From assembly GCF_910592395.1 (NCBI RefSeq), contig NC_088309.1, forward strand, positions 28,956,599-29,020,598: a stretch of DNA of 64,000 bases, in the 5' to 3' direction. This document shows, piece by piece, positions 36,435 through 47,979 of the stretch. Positions within the stretch are counted from its first letter, which is position 1; each line of letters opens with the position of its first letter. A model generated the notes under the pieces. It was given only the letters and a program-made list of their open reading frames with translations. It had not been told where the DNA came from and ran no database searches. Both the position numbers and the translations under genes were made by a program. Source of the stretch: Lineus longissimus (taxonomy: Eukaryota; Nemertea; Pilidiophora; Heteronemertea; Lineidae).

Positions 36435-36560
36435 GTAGGTTTAGAAGTGTCCTGTTGTTAGCAACACTGGACTTGGTAGGCTTAGAAGTGTCCTGTTGTT
36501 AGCAACACTGGACTTGGTAGGCTTAGAAGTGTCCTGTTGTTAGCAACACTGGACTTGCTA
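36435..36560. repeat. Short tandem repeat, about 50-bp unit, three copies
   Basis: GTAGGCTTAGAAGTGTCCTG followed by TTGTTAGCAACACTGGACTTG occurs three times in a row with very few differences. Confidence 0.85.
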
Positions 36561-37883
36561 GTTTAGGAAATTGTCACTATTTATGATAATCAACTCACAT
36601 GATTTGCTAAACACACACAGTGGCTTATTGGCAGAGGCTGAGATTGGAGAAATGGCCCGTTATATTAAGAACACCCGAGCTATGGTTTGATGGTATGGTA
36701 TCAACTTCAGCCTGACTTGATATCATGTATGAACACGAACTGCACTATCATATCTTACTGGGTGCAGGCTTACCCATAGGACGGAGTCTAGAGCCTGTTT
36801 CTTGTGTGACTCGGACTCCCCTTTCACACGATCTCACAAGCAGTAATGTCAACTATTTCTTCAGCTTCAACTCCTTTTTTCAAGGGAGACATTGTGTGTG
36901 TTTGGACTAACACGACATATTCTTTCCCAATATTTGGGTCGAATAGGTTTCATTTTTAGTAAAAAATGTAAGAAATGTATGCAAGGATTATTTTTATAGT
37001 TGATCAAACTTAGTTTCATTCAATGTGACCTTGAACTGAGGGTCACGATGGTTATGTGAAGTCAGGGATGACCTTACAATATGATGACGTTGACCTTTCT
37101 CTCGTCACCATTTCCCTCTCATCAGTTTAAGCATTGGACATCAAAATGGTTCAGATTTGGCAGTAAAACACTGGCAGTACTGTAGCCTACTGCTTCATTC
37201 ATATTTCTTAATTCATCACAATACAGTAGATTTGTATGGCATCATAATTTGTACTTTTTGTATTTTGCCTTTTGATTCATTTTTGAGCTGTTCTAAAAGT
37301 ATGTTTTTTTCATCTAAATCTGGGGCAAGAAGAGGAAACGCGAGTGAAAATAAGGTGTTTTGAGCATTCCTGGCAGTTAAAAGATGACCTGTGCCATCTG
37401 CCCAAACGTCTTGTCATCTCTGACTTCACATGTTGTTCAACTTCAGGGCTGACAGTCATTTCATCTGAAGCTTCTGTCAAAAGATTTGGGAGTTTGGGAG
37501 GTGTGTTCTGGTCACCAAGTTTAGTCCATCGTACGCATGCTAATCCATTCTCTTTGATCGAGGCATTAAATCATGTCACCATTCTCATCATGAGCCTTTG
37601 ATGAGATGTGTCAGCCTTTGAAGAAGTGAGGTGCAGTTGTAGCTGTGTGATGTCATGGGCATGTGCTGGTTGCCATGCAAACAATCAATAGGGACAACAA
37701 CAATGGGTCCCATGGCAAATGGTTTGACACTTTTTCAACTGTACTTTGATTTTAAAAGCTAACTTTTTCTCTTTACTTGTTGTATAACAAGACAAATGCA
37801 TATCACATGTGGTATATTGTTGGAGCTAGTTTTCAAGATGTGCACCGAGTAGCTTTAATTTCCGCTTCTAAATCTACCAGCCT

Positions 37884-38360
37884 GCTATGCATGATGTACA
37901 CTGACCATAACACATAACTGCATGGCTGTCTGGTACCAGAGCCAGCTATGCATGATGTACACTGACCATAACACATAACTGCATGGCTGTCTGGTACCAG
38001 GGCCGGCTATGCATGATGTACACTGACCATAACACATAACTGCATGGCTGTCTGGTACCAGGGCCGGCTATGCATGATGTACACTGACCATAACACATAA
38101 CTGCATGGCTGTCTGGTACCAGGGCCGGCTATGCATGATGTACACTGACCATAACACATAACTGCATGGCTGTCTGGTACCAGAGCCGGCTATGCATGAT
38201 GTACACTGACCATAACACATAACTGCATGGCTGTCTGGTACAAGAGCCGGCTATGCATGATGTACACTGACCATAACACATAACTGCATGGCTGTCTGGT
38301 ACCAGAGCCGGCTATGCATGATCACTGACCATAACACATAACTGCATGGCTGTCTGGTAT
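37884..38360. repeat. Minisatellite, 61-bp unit, about eight copies
   Basis: The unit starts GCTATGCATGATGTACACTG and recurs at 37884, 37945 and onward. Variants are mainly CCAGAGCCGG versus CCAGGGCCGG, and the last copy has a small deletion (ATGATCACTG). Confidence 0.93.
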
Positions 38361-39285
38361 GTTTGGGTGGAAATGGCGTCTGGGGCAATTACTGTTGTGA
38401 ATCATGATTCAAGACTCTTATACTCATTCTTATTGTACACAATCATGGCGGGGTTGATCCATGTTTCTGACATCCCCCTCTGGATCAACCTGCGGTGTCA
38501 TTAAGTGACATCTTTCATTGCAAATACTAAGCTCTAACCTGATACTCTTGTGGTAGAACCATCAACAATACCGAGAGTGTAAGATTGGAGTTCAGTCATG
38601 CCAACCATTTTTCATACCGTTGTTGTCCATCGTATTTTACAACCTAGAAGTAACATTTCTCTAAGTGTGGCTTGTCATTGATGTAAGATTCACCCTAATG
38701 TTTTCCTCAGTTCTTTCACACAAAGCTCTGGTGACAAAAGTTTTGTGAAATAATGGCACTTCTTGTGTGAAACGTTAAGGCCAGGTTTACCAATTATTTG
38801 ACTCGACCCTAGAAAAGAGAAAAAAAGGGTTGGTTTCGTGTTTCTATCATTCAGTAAAATGGGCTGCTGATGCATTTCCTACATCACATCAGATATCATT
38901 GCATCCAAACATGGTCAACATTTTTAGCATACTAATGGATCATCACAACTAAACTCCAACCTAGATCATGCCATCACGTCAGCTGTTGAGCCACATAACC
39001 ACTGGCTTCCATCTACGACATGACCAATCTAGAATTCACATTCCCAAGTATGATCATTTAGTTCCAAAATAATGTCTTAAACGAAGGTTAGGACTGACCT
39101 ATCCAGCCAGAACTGACATATCATTTCCCTCTTCACTCGCCCAGACCATGAGAGGATTGACCTTTCTACCAGATAACAGTTAGTTCAGTTCTGTAATTGT
39201 ATTCAGTGCAATTATAAACCATGATGAGGCGATTTATTTCCTGTTTAAGTCTGGATTTCATTCTAACACGCTTTTGTGCAACCAT

Positions 39286-39358
39286 TCTAGTCAATAGTAA
39301 TGCATTCTAGTCAATAGTAATGCATTCTAGTCAATAGTAATGCATTCTAGTCAATATA
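39286..39358. repeat. 20-bp tandem repeat, four copies
   Basis: TGCATTCTAGTCAATAGTAA repeated about four times without change; the last copy is incomplete. Confidence 0.88.
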
Positions 39359-39721
39359 CAGTCATGACAGTGTTAATGTTGGCAATTCTTGGACATGTTT
39401 ACATCGGCGCTGATCACACAGAAATGTCCAAACCAATCTCTCATATCCCTCTCGTACCTCGGTCGACTCTGACTGATCACTGTGACAGATACCTGTCCTT
39501 GCTGCTGCTGTGGTCTGTACCCGATCTACCCGAGCAACGTCCCGTCAATCAACTCTTGAACTCGCACTGAAGCCGTAATGCTGTCCTCAGTAATGTGTAA
39601 TATCATTGAGCCTAAATAGTCAAGTCAAGCACAGAGTTATTGACCAAAGGTGTAATTTGCCTGCACTAAACAATCTCTGTTGCATAATGTTACTGATCAC
39701 GGAGGAAGACCTTCACCCCTT

Positions 39722-40235
39722 TAAAGACACTTGAGTCTACACACGTCCCAGCCTGTGTGATCAGCGCAAGGCTCATGGTAAAGACACTTGAGTCTACACA
39801 CGTCCCAGCCTGTGTGATCAGCACAAGGCTCATGGTAAAGACACTTGAGTCTACACACGTCCCAGCCTGTGTGATCAGCGCAAGGCTCATGGTAAAGACA
39901 CTTGAGTCTACACACGTCCCAGCCTGTGTGATCAGAGCAAGGCTCATGGTAAAGACACTTGAGTCTACACACGTCCCAGCCTGTGTGATCAGCGCAAGGC
40001 TCATGGTAAAGACACTTGAGTCTACACACGTCCCAGCCTGTGTGATCAGCACAAGGCTCATGGTAAAGACACTTGAGTCTACACACGTCCCAGCCTGTGT
40101 GATCAGCGCAAGGCTCATGGTAAAGACACTTGAGTCTACACACGTCCCAGCCTGTGTGATCAGAGCAAGGCTCATGGTAAAGACACTTGAGTCTACACAC
40201 GTCCCAGCCTGTGTGATCAGCCCAAGGCTCATGGC
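39722..40235. repeat. Minisatellite, 57-bp unit, nine copies
   Basis: The unit is TAAAGACACTTGAGTCTACA, CACGTCCCAGCCTGTGTGAT and CAGCGCAAGGCTCATGG. Because 57 is a multiple of three and few stops fall in frame, open frames of 159-183 codons appear in three reading frames on both strands. The only variable position is GCGCAAGG/GCACAAGG/GAGCAAGG, which changes in a repeating order. Confidence 0.94.
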
Positions 40236-41358
40236 TGGTACTTATCTCTCATATATTCCGAACGTTGAAGTGTGTATCTGCCATCATGAGTTCACCATTG
40301 CCGTTTAGTTGGTATAGATGACACTGCAAAGGTATCACACAATGAATGCAAATAACCATGTGTTATTAGCTATTACCATTTGAATTCTTTTGGTTGTGAG
40401 GAGTCTTCAGCTTTGTTCCAGGAGTTTTACCATGATGGTTGTGTCATTTCAAGGTCAAACTGGTACACATCTGTCCAGGTGATCATTTTGGTCAAATTGG
40501 AAAAGTTCAGTGTTCATTTTCTGCCTCCAGACTTGTTGACACCAACAAACTGGCAAGACATATCATGTTCCTGATTGATATCTCCCTCCTGTTGAAAGCT
40601 CCTGGATCCAAGGTTGGGTAGTTGCCAACTTTTCTTCTGAGGATGCTTGTTTGTTGAGTTCACCTGGAACCAGGTTGGTTGCATTCAACCTGTACCCGTA
40701 AGCTTCAGGTGGACTTGAAAAGACTGTTATATCAAGATCCTGACAGCCAGGATGGAGTTGAGCAACACAGGGCTGGTTGCTGTTGCACTATTTAACATAC
40801 TTGCAGTAACGGTTTCATCACATCACACCATATGACACATTATCTTGTTGCAACTCATGACATCATTACTTCTGCCCGCAATATCATTTTAGTCCAGTCA
40901 CTAATCGGCCAGCAATTTCATCAAAGTCCAGTCAAATGTTGTGTTGGCACTGTTTCAGCTTCTGTGTTGTGGTACAACCTCCACACAACAATTGGCTGTC
41001 AGGATCGAGTAATGTATTTTGTAAAACTAAATCTCAGGTCAAAGTTGGACGTCTCTGCCAATGCACTCCTCCTGAGTATCCTGTGTACACTGATCGACCT
41101 TCTCCAACTTTGACCCCAGACTGTGGATACTGAGTTTTGTTTGATAGTTTGAAAATAGAACATGCAGTATACATGCATGTACAACTTCATTGTCAAGAAT
41201 TAACTTTTACAAAAGGTGTTTGTATTACAACAGATTTTTATACTTTAATATTTCAATGGTAAAGCAAGTGTTTCATGTGTACACTGATATGTAAATGTAG
41301 TAGTTGTTTACATAGTAGCGACTATTAGAGGCTTTTATTGAATTCCTCATTGTAAGTA

Positions 41359-41685
41359 GTGTTAATAAACAAAGAGTACTTAGGATTTCCTTTGTGGCTG
41401 GACGGATGCACTCTGCGGCAGGGCGGATACTATGGATGTGCAATGAACCAATTGATTATGGTTGAGGGAAATCCCCTACTCAAATACTCACGCCACTTTA
41501 TTGCCCAAATTACTTTAAACCACTCAGGCCTACAGATATTAAAGGAGGACCACATGGAGGCTTTGTGCCGATATGTGCCTCATCACCTCTCAACCTTCAC
41601 AGCGGGTCACATCAATGGTTCCCATGTAGATATCGAGGATGCACTAAATCAAAAATCGAATATTTGGCCAAACAAGTGTATTTAA
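41359..41685 (+). CDS. Unrecognised 108-codon open frame, doubtful
   Basis: A Met-to-stop frame outside the minisatellites and just upstream of a candidate poly(A) signal at 41796-41801. The predicted protein has no signal peptide, membrane span or motif I recognise. It may simply be chance coding potential in the distal 3' UTR or intergenic DNA. Listed because it is the longest non-repeat frame in this gap. Confidence 0.12.
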   Translation: MLINKEYLGFPLWLDGCTLRQGGYYGCAMNQLIMVEGNPLLKYSRHFIAQITLNHSGLQILKEDHMEALCRYVPHHLSTFTAGHINGSHVDIEDALNQKSNIWPNKCI

Positions 41686-41795
41686 GTCTCATGCCTCCCC
41701 CAACTTCTGTTCTCTCTCTCTGTTGAAACCTCTACTGAGGTTGCCCCGTAGACCCTGCCGAGCAGACGCTCAGTCCAGCCAGGTCACAGTCTTCA

Positions 41796-41801
41796 AATAA
41801 A
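41796..41801 (+). terminator. Candidate distal poly(A) signal of the syntaxin gene
   Basis: AATAAA in CTTCAAATAAACTG, the last plus-strand hexamer before the convergent BUD23 gene. Another is at 41364-41369. Both are over 6 kb beyond the G6 stop, so their assignment to syntaxin is uncertain. Confidence 0.3.
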
Positions 41802-42567
41802 CTGTAAAAACGTGTCCTATGAGTTGTTATATAATGAGTATATATCACCAGTCTCCGTATCGGTCGTTTGTAAATTCCTAGGAAACATTTCTGTGTTGTG
41901 AGTGGTGTTCCTGTAAATATTTCCTCAAGTGGGCTTATGACAGTGTCTGCTGATAGACAATGAAAGGTGGTGTGAAACCTTGATCTTCGTACGTCTTATG
42001 TCAATCGACAGTACTTTACAAATACACATTTGAATCGCAGGATGCGGAGGCAACATTGATACAACCAGATGTGACAAGGTTGAAATCAATCACGTCAGCT
42101 ATGAAGCCAGCTTTGGTGACAAGTCATCGTTTGAAGCCATTTTTACACAGATCAAGGACTCATCATTAAACCATCCATTGTTCATTGTGCAGGATCTTCG
42201 CCAGCTCTGGAACTACTTTCCTTGCACCTGCATCTCTGTACAAATGTAAGCATCCAAGTATGTGAATAGGTCTCATAACCAAAAATAAAACAACTGTAGA
42301 CTTCAACAATGCATTGTATTCCTTCTTGTTGCACTGAAGATTGACTATCAAAAGACATTTGTGGATTCCATGGTCCAGTCGCAAGCAATAGGTCACACAG
42401 TAAAACAGTCAGGAGCTGTCAATCTTGAAGATTGTGATGCCTCCTGACCAGTTTTACAGTATCAGTGTCGACCTGTTGATTTCCTCCTTCTGCCTTACAG
42501 ACCATGTAGTTTGCTAAGTGTGGTTGTCCAGAAAAGCACATTGGCACCATGATAGTCGAGACAAATT

Positions 42568-42573
42568 TTTATT
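42568..42573 (-). terminator. Candidate poly(A) signal of BUD23
   Basis: TTTATT on the plus strand (AATAAA on the minus strand) about 50 bases beyond the BUD23 stop codon, a normal position for a short 3' UTR. Confidence 0.6.
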
Positions 42574-42621
42574 TCATAGAATATACAGTATGTACACGTA
42601 CAGTAAAATGACTCGTTAACT

Positions 42622-45600
42622 CTAAAGGGTCGTCGGACGTTTCCTTGCAGTGAACTTTGAATCCTTTTTCGTTTCCCTGAAAAGAGAGAAAGACATTTCA
42701 TTGTACTTATGCTCCAAATTGATAACCAGCTGGACGAGTTTTGAGATGCTGTAAAAACAAGACAACAGCTATCAGAGGCCAATACAGGAATATGCTTGAA
42801 TAGTATGTCTGCTTTGGAGAGTACAAAAACCCCTCAATCTTTCCCATTTCCTTCAAACATGGCAAAAACCACTTAGTTTACTCACTTTCCCTGTTTTCTC
42901 CTTCGTTCTTTCTTCTCCATTATCCAGTCGCGACTCTTCTTGGGTGGTTTCCCACGGATTTTCTTCAGTCTTGCTCTGAGAATAAAAACAAGTTTGATAT
43001 TTCATTTTAAAGAATGATCACTAGAAACTGCAACTTGCTTCAATCGTGACCAGGGTCATTCATCCTCAGCAAAGCCCAAACCAAAATGAGTGCTTACCAC
43101 CCAGCAACCAATGTCTTAGGCTGTTACATCTGATCTCTTCAAAGCCTGGTGACTTAACAGGCCAATAAACACATCTCACATCAGAACGCATCGATTTGAC
43201 TCAAATTGTACACGTCTCTTGGAGAGGATGTCCCTTGATCTCAAAGAACTGAGGACAGTGATGATCACCTACCTTGTATCACTGTATGCTACTTGATCAG
43301 TTCTCTGTCCAGCTTCCGTCCCGAGACCTTTTGGCAGCTGTTGTACGGCACCTCCCGCAAAAAGACAAAGAAACATCCTGAAAAACAACCAACAGCTTCA
43401 TTTTGATTGAAACTCCAGTCTGTGGTCTACTCAATCACTGAAGCAGTGCAGCGTTGGGTTTAACCCTGCCTTTCTGACTAGGCCACGTCGCTAGGAGGCC
43501 TACTTGTAGCCTACTCAAGCAGAGGTAAGTTAATCCTGGTCTTCTGACTTGGCCACGTAGCTAGGAGGCCTACTTGTAGCCTACTCAAGCAGAGGTAAGT
43601 TAATCCTGGTCATCTGACTTGGTCATGTTGGTTAGAGGCGATCAAAGATCAAGGAAAACTCTCTGTTGCCAGATACACACTGGCCTACTCTTGGCACACG
43701 AGTCCAATCAGGACAGTCAATGGGAACAGGTGGTCATTATGATTGAAATAGATATAGGGAAACAAGTCATTTAACTTCATTTTGGTAACATTAACAAATA
43801 ATCAGATTAAAGTTAGGGTGGGTCTATTGTCACATTGTGCCAAGCATTAAAAGTTGTTCTGCATCATGAATCCAGTAGAATACTAGGTGTCAATTCATTC
43901 ATAAACTTGTCAATAGCACCCCTAATAAGGGATTACCCCCACTTACTTTTTAGCTTTTGTACTGTTGGGGAAATCAACGACAAGCCCACCAGTAAAACCT
44001 GCTCTCATTGACTGTTTGGTGATCAATTCCAACTGAAACAGAAAAGGCACAAACTGACGGAATCTATTGAAGTGGAAACGACCAACAATATTAGACTAAA
44101 ATCCAATCTAAAGTAGTCTGCAGATTAAGAAACCTTGGCGGGGATTGCCTAAAAGATAACATGGCATGATGAATGATTTAATGCTGGTGTTGGTGCTAAC
44201 ACTGATTGGGCAACTTGCTCCTCATTTTACATAGTAACTGACCAGATTGAGACAAAGTGAGACTTGTAAGACAAGATGGAAATGATATCGATCTAGTGAC
44301 TGGCATTACAATACACGTACATACCTGTGAACTGTTTTCAGGATAAAGTTGGAAGACAGCTCGGCTGCCTCGACACTGAAAGAGAATGAGACTAATGAGA
44401 TGGGAATCATCAGAGATCCAGTCACGCATTACCAAGCCTCATCAACTTTATAGGCTGCCCTGACAGCAGTGGGTTATCTTTCCTCACTGAACTAAATGGA
44501 ATCCACAGTGGATATCTGCCGATTGTTCCCCAAGGTCAAGTACGTTGAGTGAATCGAGTAAAACATGTCCCTACCAATGAAACAGCTTGGACTTAGCCCC
44601 ATTGAGCTAGAGTGGTTTCACATGACGTCATCACCTGCCATGCTCTGGAGGGACAGACAAAAGACAGCGAGCCCAAATGACCATGACAGCATTTGATTCA
44701 GTTTAGTCTCCAACATGGCTGAAGTGAAAACACTCTTAGTGAAACGTCCCAACATAATCTTCAACAATCTAGATGCTATTAGAATTGTCTTCTACCAGGT
44801 AGACCTACTCACCATACAGGCATATAAAGTACTGAAGAACTTGTATAATCGTTTTGGGGGACTGTGGTACTTTTTATCAGCATTACATAACCACTGTAAG
44901 GCAGATATACTGAAAGACAAGATCAGTCAATTAGAATAATCAATCGTCTACTTACTGGTGTGATGTTATGACAACCAAATCACGTTGTTGACAACGCTCG
45001 TCCCATTTCATCAGTACATCTATACCATTTAGACTTGCTTTCAATGTTGTATATTGTTCAATATTCCATTAAGCATTCAGGCCACTTAACTTTAGCAGTC
45101 ACAAGCAAACTTACCTCACCACCCCATCAAATGTTCCAGGCCTGAAAGGCATTCCATCTCCCATATCATTTAGCACCAAATCACCTTCTGCTTCCCTTTC
45201 AACTGCAACGTCTGTAAGAAACATTGTAGACTGAAGAAACTCTTTGCAAAGAATCCGAAATGCATCGATCATGAATCCATTCAAAAAATGGCAACACGAC
45301 GACAGCTGCCCACCAACATGCTTGCCTGGTTAGGACAGGCACAGTATGAGAATGTGTCATCATAGAGATGCTTGCTTCATGCTCACCAACCTAAGGGCAC
45401 TCCCTGATCAGGTCAGACTTACCCAGCATGGCTGGGCTGATATCAACCCCAATCCACATATGTCCCTGTTCGGTTATACACTCTCCACTAAGACCTGAAC
45501 CACAACTGAAACAAAAGATAGAACAGCGAAAAAATCAATACTGGTTGAACTATAAGAATATAACTTCTTGGTGAAAAATGGCAGCATTTCATTTGAATCG

Positions 45601-46653
45601 ACAGCCGTTGGCTTCATGATCTCCCTTGAGAGATATAGTTCATTAATCTTACTTCTACGTATAACCAGTAGTGGAACTGGGCAGCTCTTGTCCAGCATCC
45701 TGCTGTCGAAGAACCAAAACTCAACGTCTGCTGTATTAGCCCTTCATTATCCTCTACTTTGCAGCATCTCTGTGGCTGTGTTGTACTAACCCGATATCCA
45801 AGAGAAGACCAGGCACATCTTCTGGTAGAGCCAACAACTCCAACGCTCTCGATGACAGCTGCTGTTGAATTTCTATCATGCGAGAACTGGAATAAATGAA
45901 GCAATGAGAAGGCACAGCATACAGGAATTACAAGATGTATCAATGTGGCCTTCTCACTCTATTTACCCCTCAGTCAATGAATGACATTATTCTGTTTTTC
46001 TGGGAACGAAACAGAAATAGGCCTACCCAATTTCTTAGATTTATATGACTGCTGAACTGACTAAGGAGAGGCTGTTGGTAACCTTACATCATACTTGTCT
46101 AGAAGTAGTTACTTGCTAAAAATCGGTGTGATTGTCCCAGGACAGGCCACCGAGTCAAGGCCAAGGGTCAGTAAGGGGTTGAAAAAGCACTTACTTTTGT
46201 GTGTACTTCCTTGCTTCTTCCTCATTATAAAACTGAAAGAAAAAATCAGTGAGTCAGGTCAGAAGTGGACAACACATTGCCAGGCAACGAGGTACAGCTA
46301 CCCGCTACTGTAGGTATTGTATGTGCTAGGACAACACATCCAAGAAAAGGTACAGCTCAGTGCATGACGTCATGACGTGTGCGGTGGACAGATTATCTGA
46401 CCCTCCTCTCCCAGTCTTGATCTCGGTACTTTGGCTTTGCTGGCGTTAGCCGCCGCCGCCTCTTCAGTCTGGAGTCTACTCAACTGCTCTAGGACCCCTA
46501 CTACTGCAGCTGCCCTAGGACCCCTACTGCAGCTGCCCTACTGCACGAAGACTGGAGTATAGGCCTAATATATTTTCATGACCTAGAGATTCTAAAACAT
46601 GGAGTAATTCGTACAATTTCAGGAGGAGCCTGATGTTCTGGTCGCCTTGCCAT
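42622..46653 (-). CDS. BUD23: BUD23 (WBSCR22) 18S rRNA guanine-N7 methyltransferase
   Basis: SAM-dependent methyltransferase that with TRMT112 methylates a guanosine of 18S rRNA during 40S ribosome biogenesis. I read 11 exons on the minus strand, 5' to 3': 46615-46653, 46195-46232, 45791-45886, 45423-45505, 45115-45211, 44813-44909, 44325-44375, 43947-44032, 43273-43377, 42886-42975 and 42622-42676. They total 837 nt, giving 278 residues (human 281), and all phases match. Key segments are [13 protein letters not shown] at the start, the SAM-binding LLLDIGCGSGLSG near residues 53-65, [39 protein letters not shown], and a basic C terminus ([11 protein letters not shown], ending RKRPTTL). It converges on syntaxin and diverges from the DNAJC30-like gene with 150 bp between start codons. 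One donor is GTTAGT and exon 1 uses GTACGA. Orthology is secure. Confidence 0.96.
43466..43625. repeat. 75-bp tandem duplication in a BUD23 intron
   Basis: GGCCACGTCGCTAGGAGGCC through CAGAGGTAAGTTAATCCTGG is followed by a nearly identical second copy and the start of a third, in the intron between BUD23 exons 8 and 9. Confidence 0.8.
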
Positions 46654-46803
46654 GATGGTTCATGTACAAATTCAAATCTTTTATTACACTAAAATATTAT
46701 ACATGAAGTGCTGAGAAACCACATATGCACACGTGCTGTACAAAATACACGTGAAATTCTGGTACCTTGCCTAGCGAACATCACAGGTACCAGTCTATCC
46801 AAG
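46654..46803. promoter_or_regulatory. Bidirectional promoter between BUD23 and the DNAJC30-like gene
   Basis: Only 150 bp separate the BUD23 start codon (minus strand, 46653) and the preferred start of the J-protein gene (plus strand, 46804). No TATA box is obvious in a convincing place. The J-protein start is embedded in CCAAGATGGCTGC, a close match to the YY1 motif often found at translation starts of housekeeping genes. Transcription start sites cannot be placed from sequence. Confidence 0.6.
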
Positions 46804-47979
46804 ATGGCTGCGCCCTTGAAATGGAAAGGGAATGTTTTCGTCAATATTTTTCTCGATTCCTCGATGAAGACAAAGAAGCCCATTACAAGTGACCGTTTTA
46901 AATGTTCTATCATGCATTGGTTACACTATGGTGCTAGGTTTTATTCTGTAAAACCTTCGCATACCTTGAAAATGCACTGGAAACGTCAGTTCTGGACTCA
47001 CTTAGGTGGAAAATATCATGGGCGTTTGGTCTACTCATTTTTGGTCCCAATCCAAGGATATCATCGAAGGAACTATTCTAGACCCAAGCCTTTACTTAAA
47101 GGTGGCAGACGAAATATGGAACAGGTATTTGCAGAATTAGGTTTCCGAAGTGATGTTGTTAATATGTTCATCGCATCTGAATGTGAAAACAATGACATTG
47201 TCATCATGGAATCGACAATGACTGTGCCGACACTTGCCGATAGAAAACAAGATGACATGTGTAGTAGTGCTTCTGATATCTGTGATCGTCCTCTATTCCT
47301 CGTCCATCCGGTGACACCTTCAAGTCAGATACATCGTATCCGACTAAGTTCAGGGCATTTGTTTCAAAAAGGTTTTACTTCAGAAAAGATGTTCCTAATG
47401 GAAATGCCAGGTGACAATAGACAAAAGCGTTGGTACTCTGTGAAGCCAAGCGGAACCCGCTATTATGACGTTCTTGGTCTCACTCCAAAAGCTTCCTTAA
47501 AAGACATTAAGAGTGCTTACTATTCGCTGTCCAAGTTGTACCATCCTGATTTGAAGACCGACGATGCAAGTGAGGCTAAATTTGCAGAGATCTCAGAAGC
47601 ATATGAAGTTCTTGGAAACAAACGTCGAAAAAGGATATATGATCGTGGAGTCTTGAACCCTTTAGATCCAAGATCAGGGCATGCTGCATCAGATGTGGAT
47701 GATGATATTCATGAGGATATTCTTAGGGGACGACAGTATGGACAATTCAAGAAAAGGGGTCCTGTACAAACGGGGAGGTCAAATATCTATGATTTTGATG
47801 AATTCTATAAGCATCACTATGGCGAGTCCATCAGGAGGACCCAAGCAGAAAGAAAGGCAAAAGAGAATCAGGCCCGACAGCAGGCTGAGGCTTTAAAATC
47901 TGTCACCATTCGTAGCCGATTGGGAATAATTGCAACACTTTCTATGATTGCATGGGTGTTGGCAAAGATGATCAGGTAA
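46804..47979 (+). CDS. DNAJC30: DNAJC30-like mitochondrial J-domain protein, intronless
   Basis: Hsp40-type co-chaperone. In mammals DNAJC30 is an inner-membrane mitochondrial protein linked to ATP synthase and complex I repair. This single-exon frame encodes 391 residues from the preferred ATG at 46804 (AAGATGG context); an in-frame ATG at 46708 would add 32 residues but lies in the presumed promoter. The J domain spans about residues 219-283, starting RYYDVLGLTPKAS, with the catalytic HPD at 247-249 and EAYEVLGNKRRKRIYDRG. A hydrophobic segment LGIIATLSMIAWVLAKMI ends the protein, as in human DNAJC30. The basic N terminus (MAAPLKWKGN...) fits a mitochondrial presequence. At 391 residues it is much longer than the 226-residue human protein, because of an N-terminal region of about 215 residues with no domain I recognise. 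The human gene is also intronless and divergent from BUD23, supporting orthology. Confidence 0.92.
   Translation: MAAPLKWKGNVFVNIFLDSSMKTKKPITSDRFKCSIMHWLHYGARFYSVKPSHTLKMHWKRQFWTHLGGKYHGRLVYSFLVPIQGYHRRNYSRPKPLLKGGRRNMEQVFAELGFRSDVVNMFIASECENNDIVIMESTMTVPTLADRKQDDMCSSASDICDRPLFLVHPVTPSSQIHRIRLSSGHLFQKGFTSEKMFLMEMPGDNRQKRWYSVKPSGTRYYDVLGLTPKASLKDIKSAYYSLSKLYHPDLKTDDASEAKFAEISEAYEVLGNKRRKRIYDRGVLNPLDPRSGHAASDVDDDIHEDILRGRQYGQFKKRGPVQTGRSNIYDFDEFYKHHYGESIRRTQAERKAKENQARQQAEALKSVTIRSRLGIIATLSMIAWVLAKMIR

Larger units (their letters stand above)
35011..42560. other. Region between the last syntaxin exon and BUD23; repeats, no clear gene
   Basis: May hold the 3' UTR of the G6 transcript. AATAAA hexamers are at 41364-41369 and 41796-41801. 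Four tandem repeats are listed separately. The 108-codon frame at 41359-41685 is the best non-repeat open frame but I recognise nothing in it. Confidence 0.45.

Noticed and set aside
39690-40308. Long open frames of 159-183 codons on both strands
   Set aside because: They are created by a 57-bp tandem repeat whose length is divisible by three; the same residues repeat exactly and no known domain or splice context is present.
45568-45943. Open frames on both strands over BUD23 exon 3
   Set aside because: Shadows of the true exon at 45791-45886, which reads in a different minus-strand frame and joins neighbours in phase.
46689-46913. Minus-strand frame over the BUD23-DNAJC30 gap
   Set aside because: Shadow of the DNAJC30-like frame; the BUD23 start is firmly placed at 46653 by [13 protein letters not shown] and its splice to [10 protein letters not shown].
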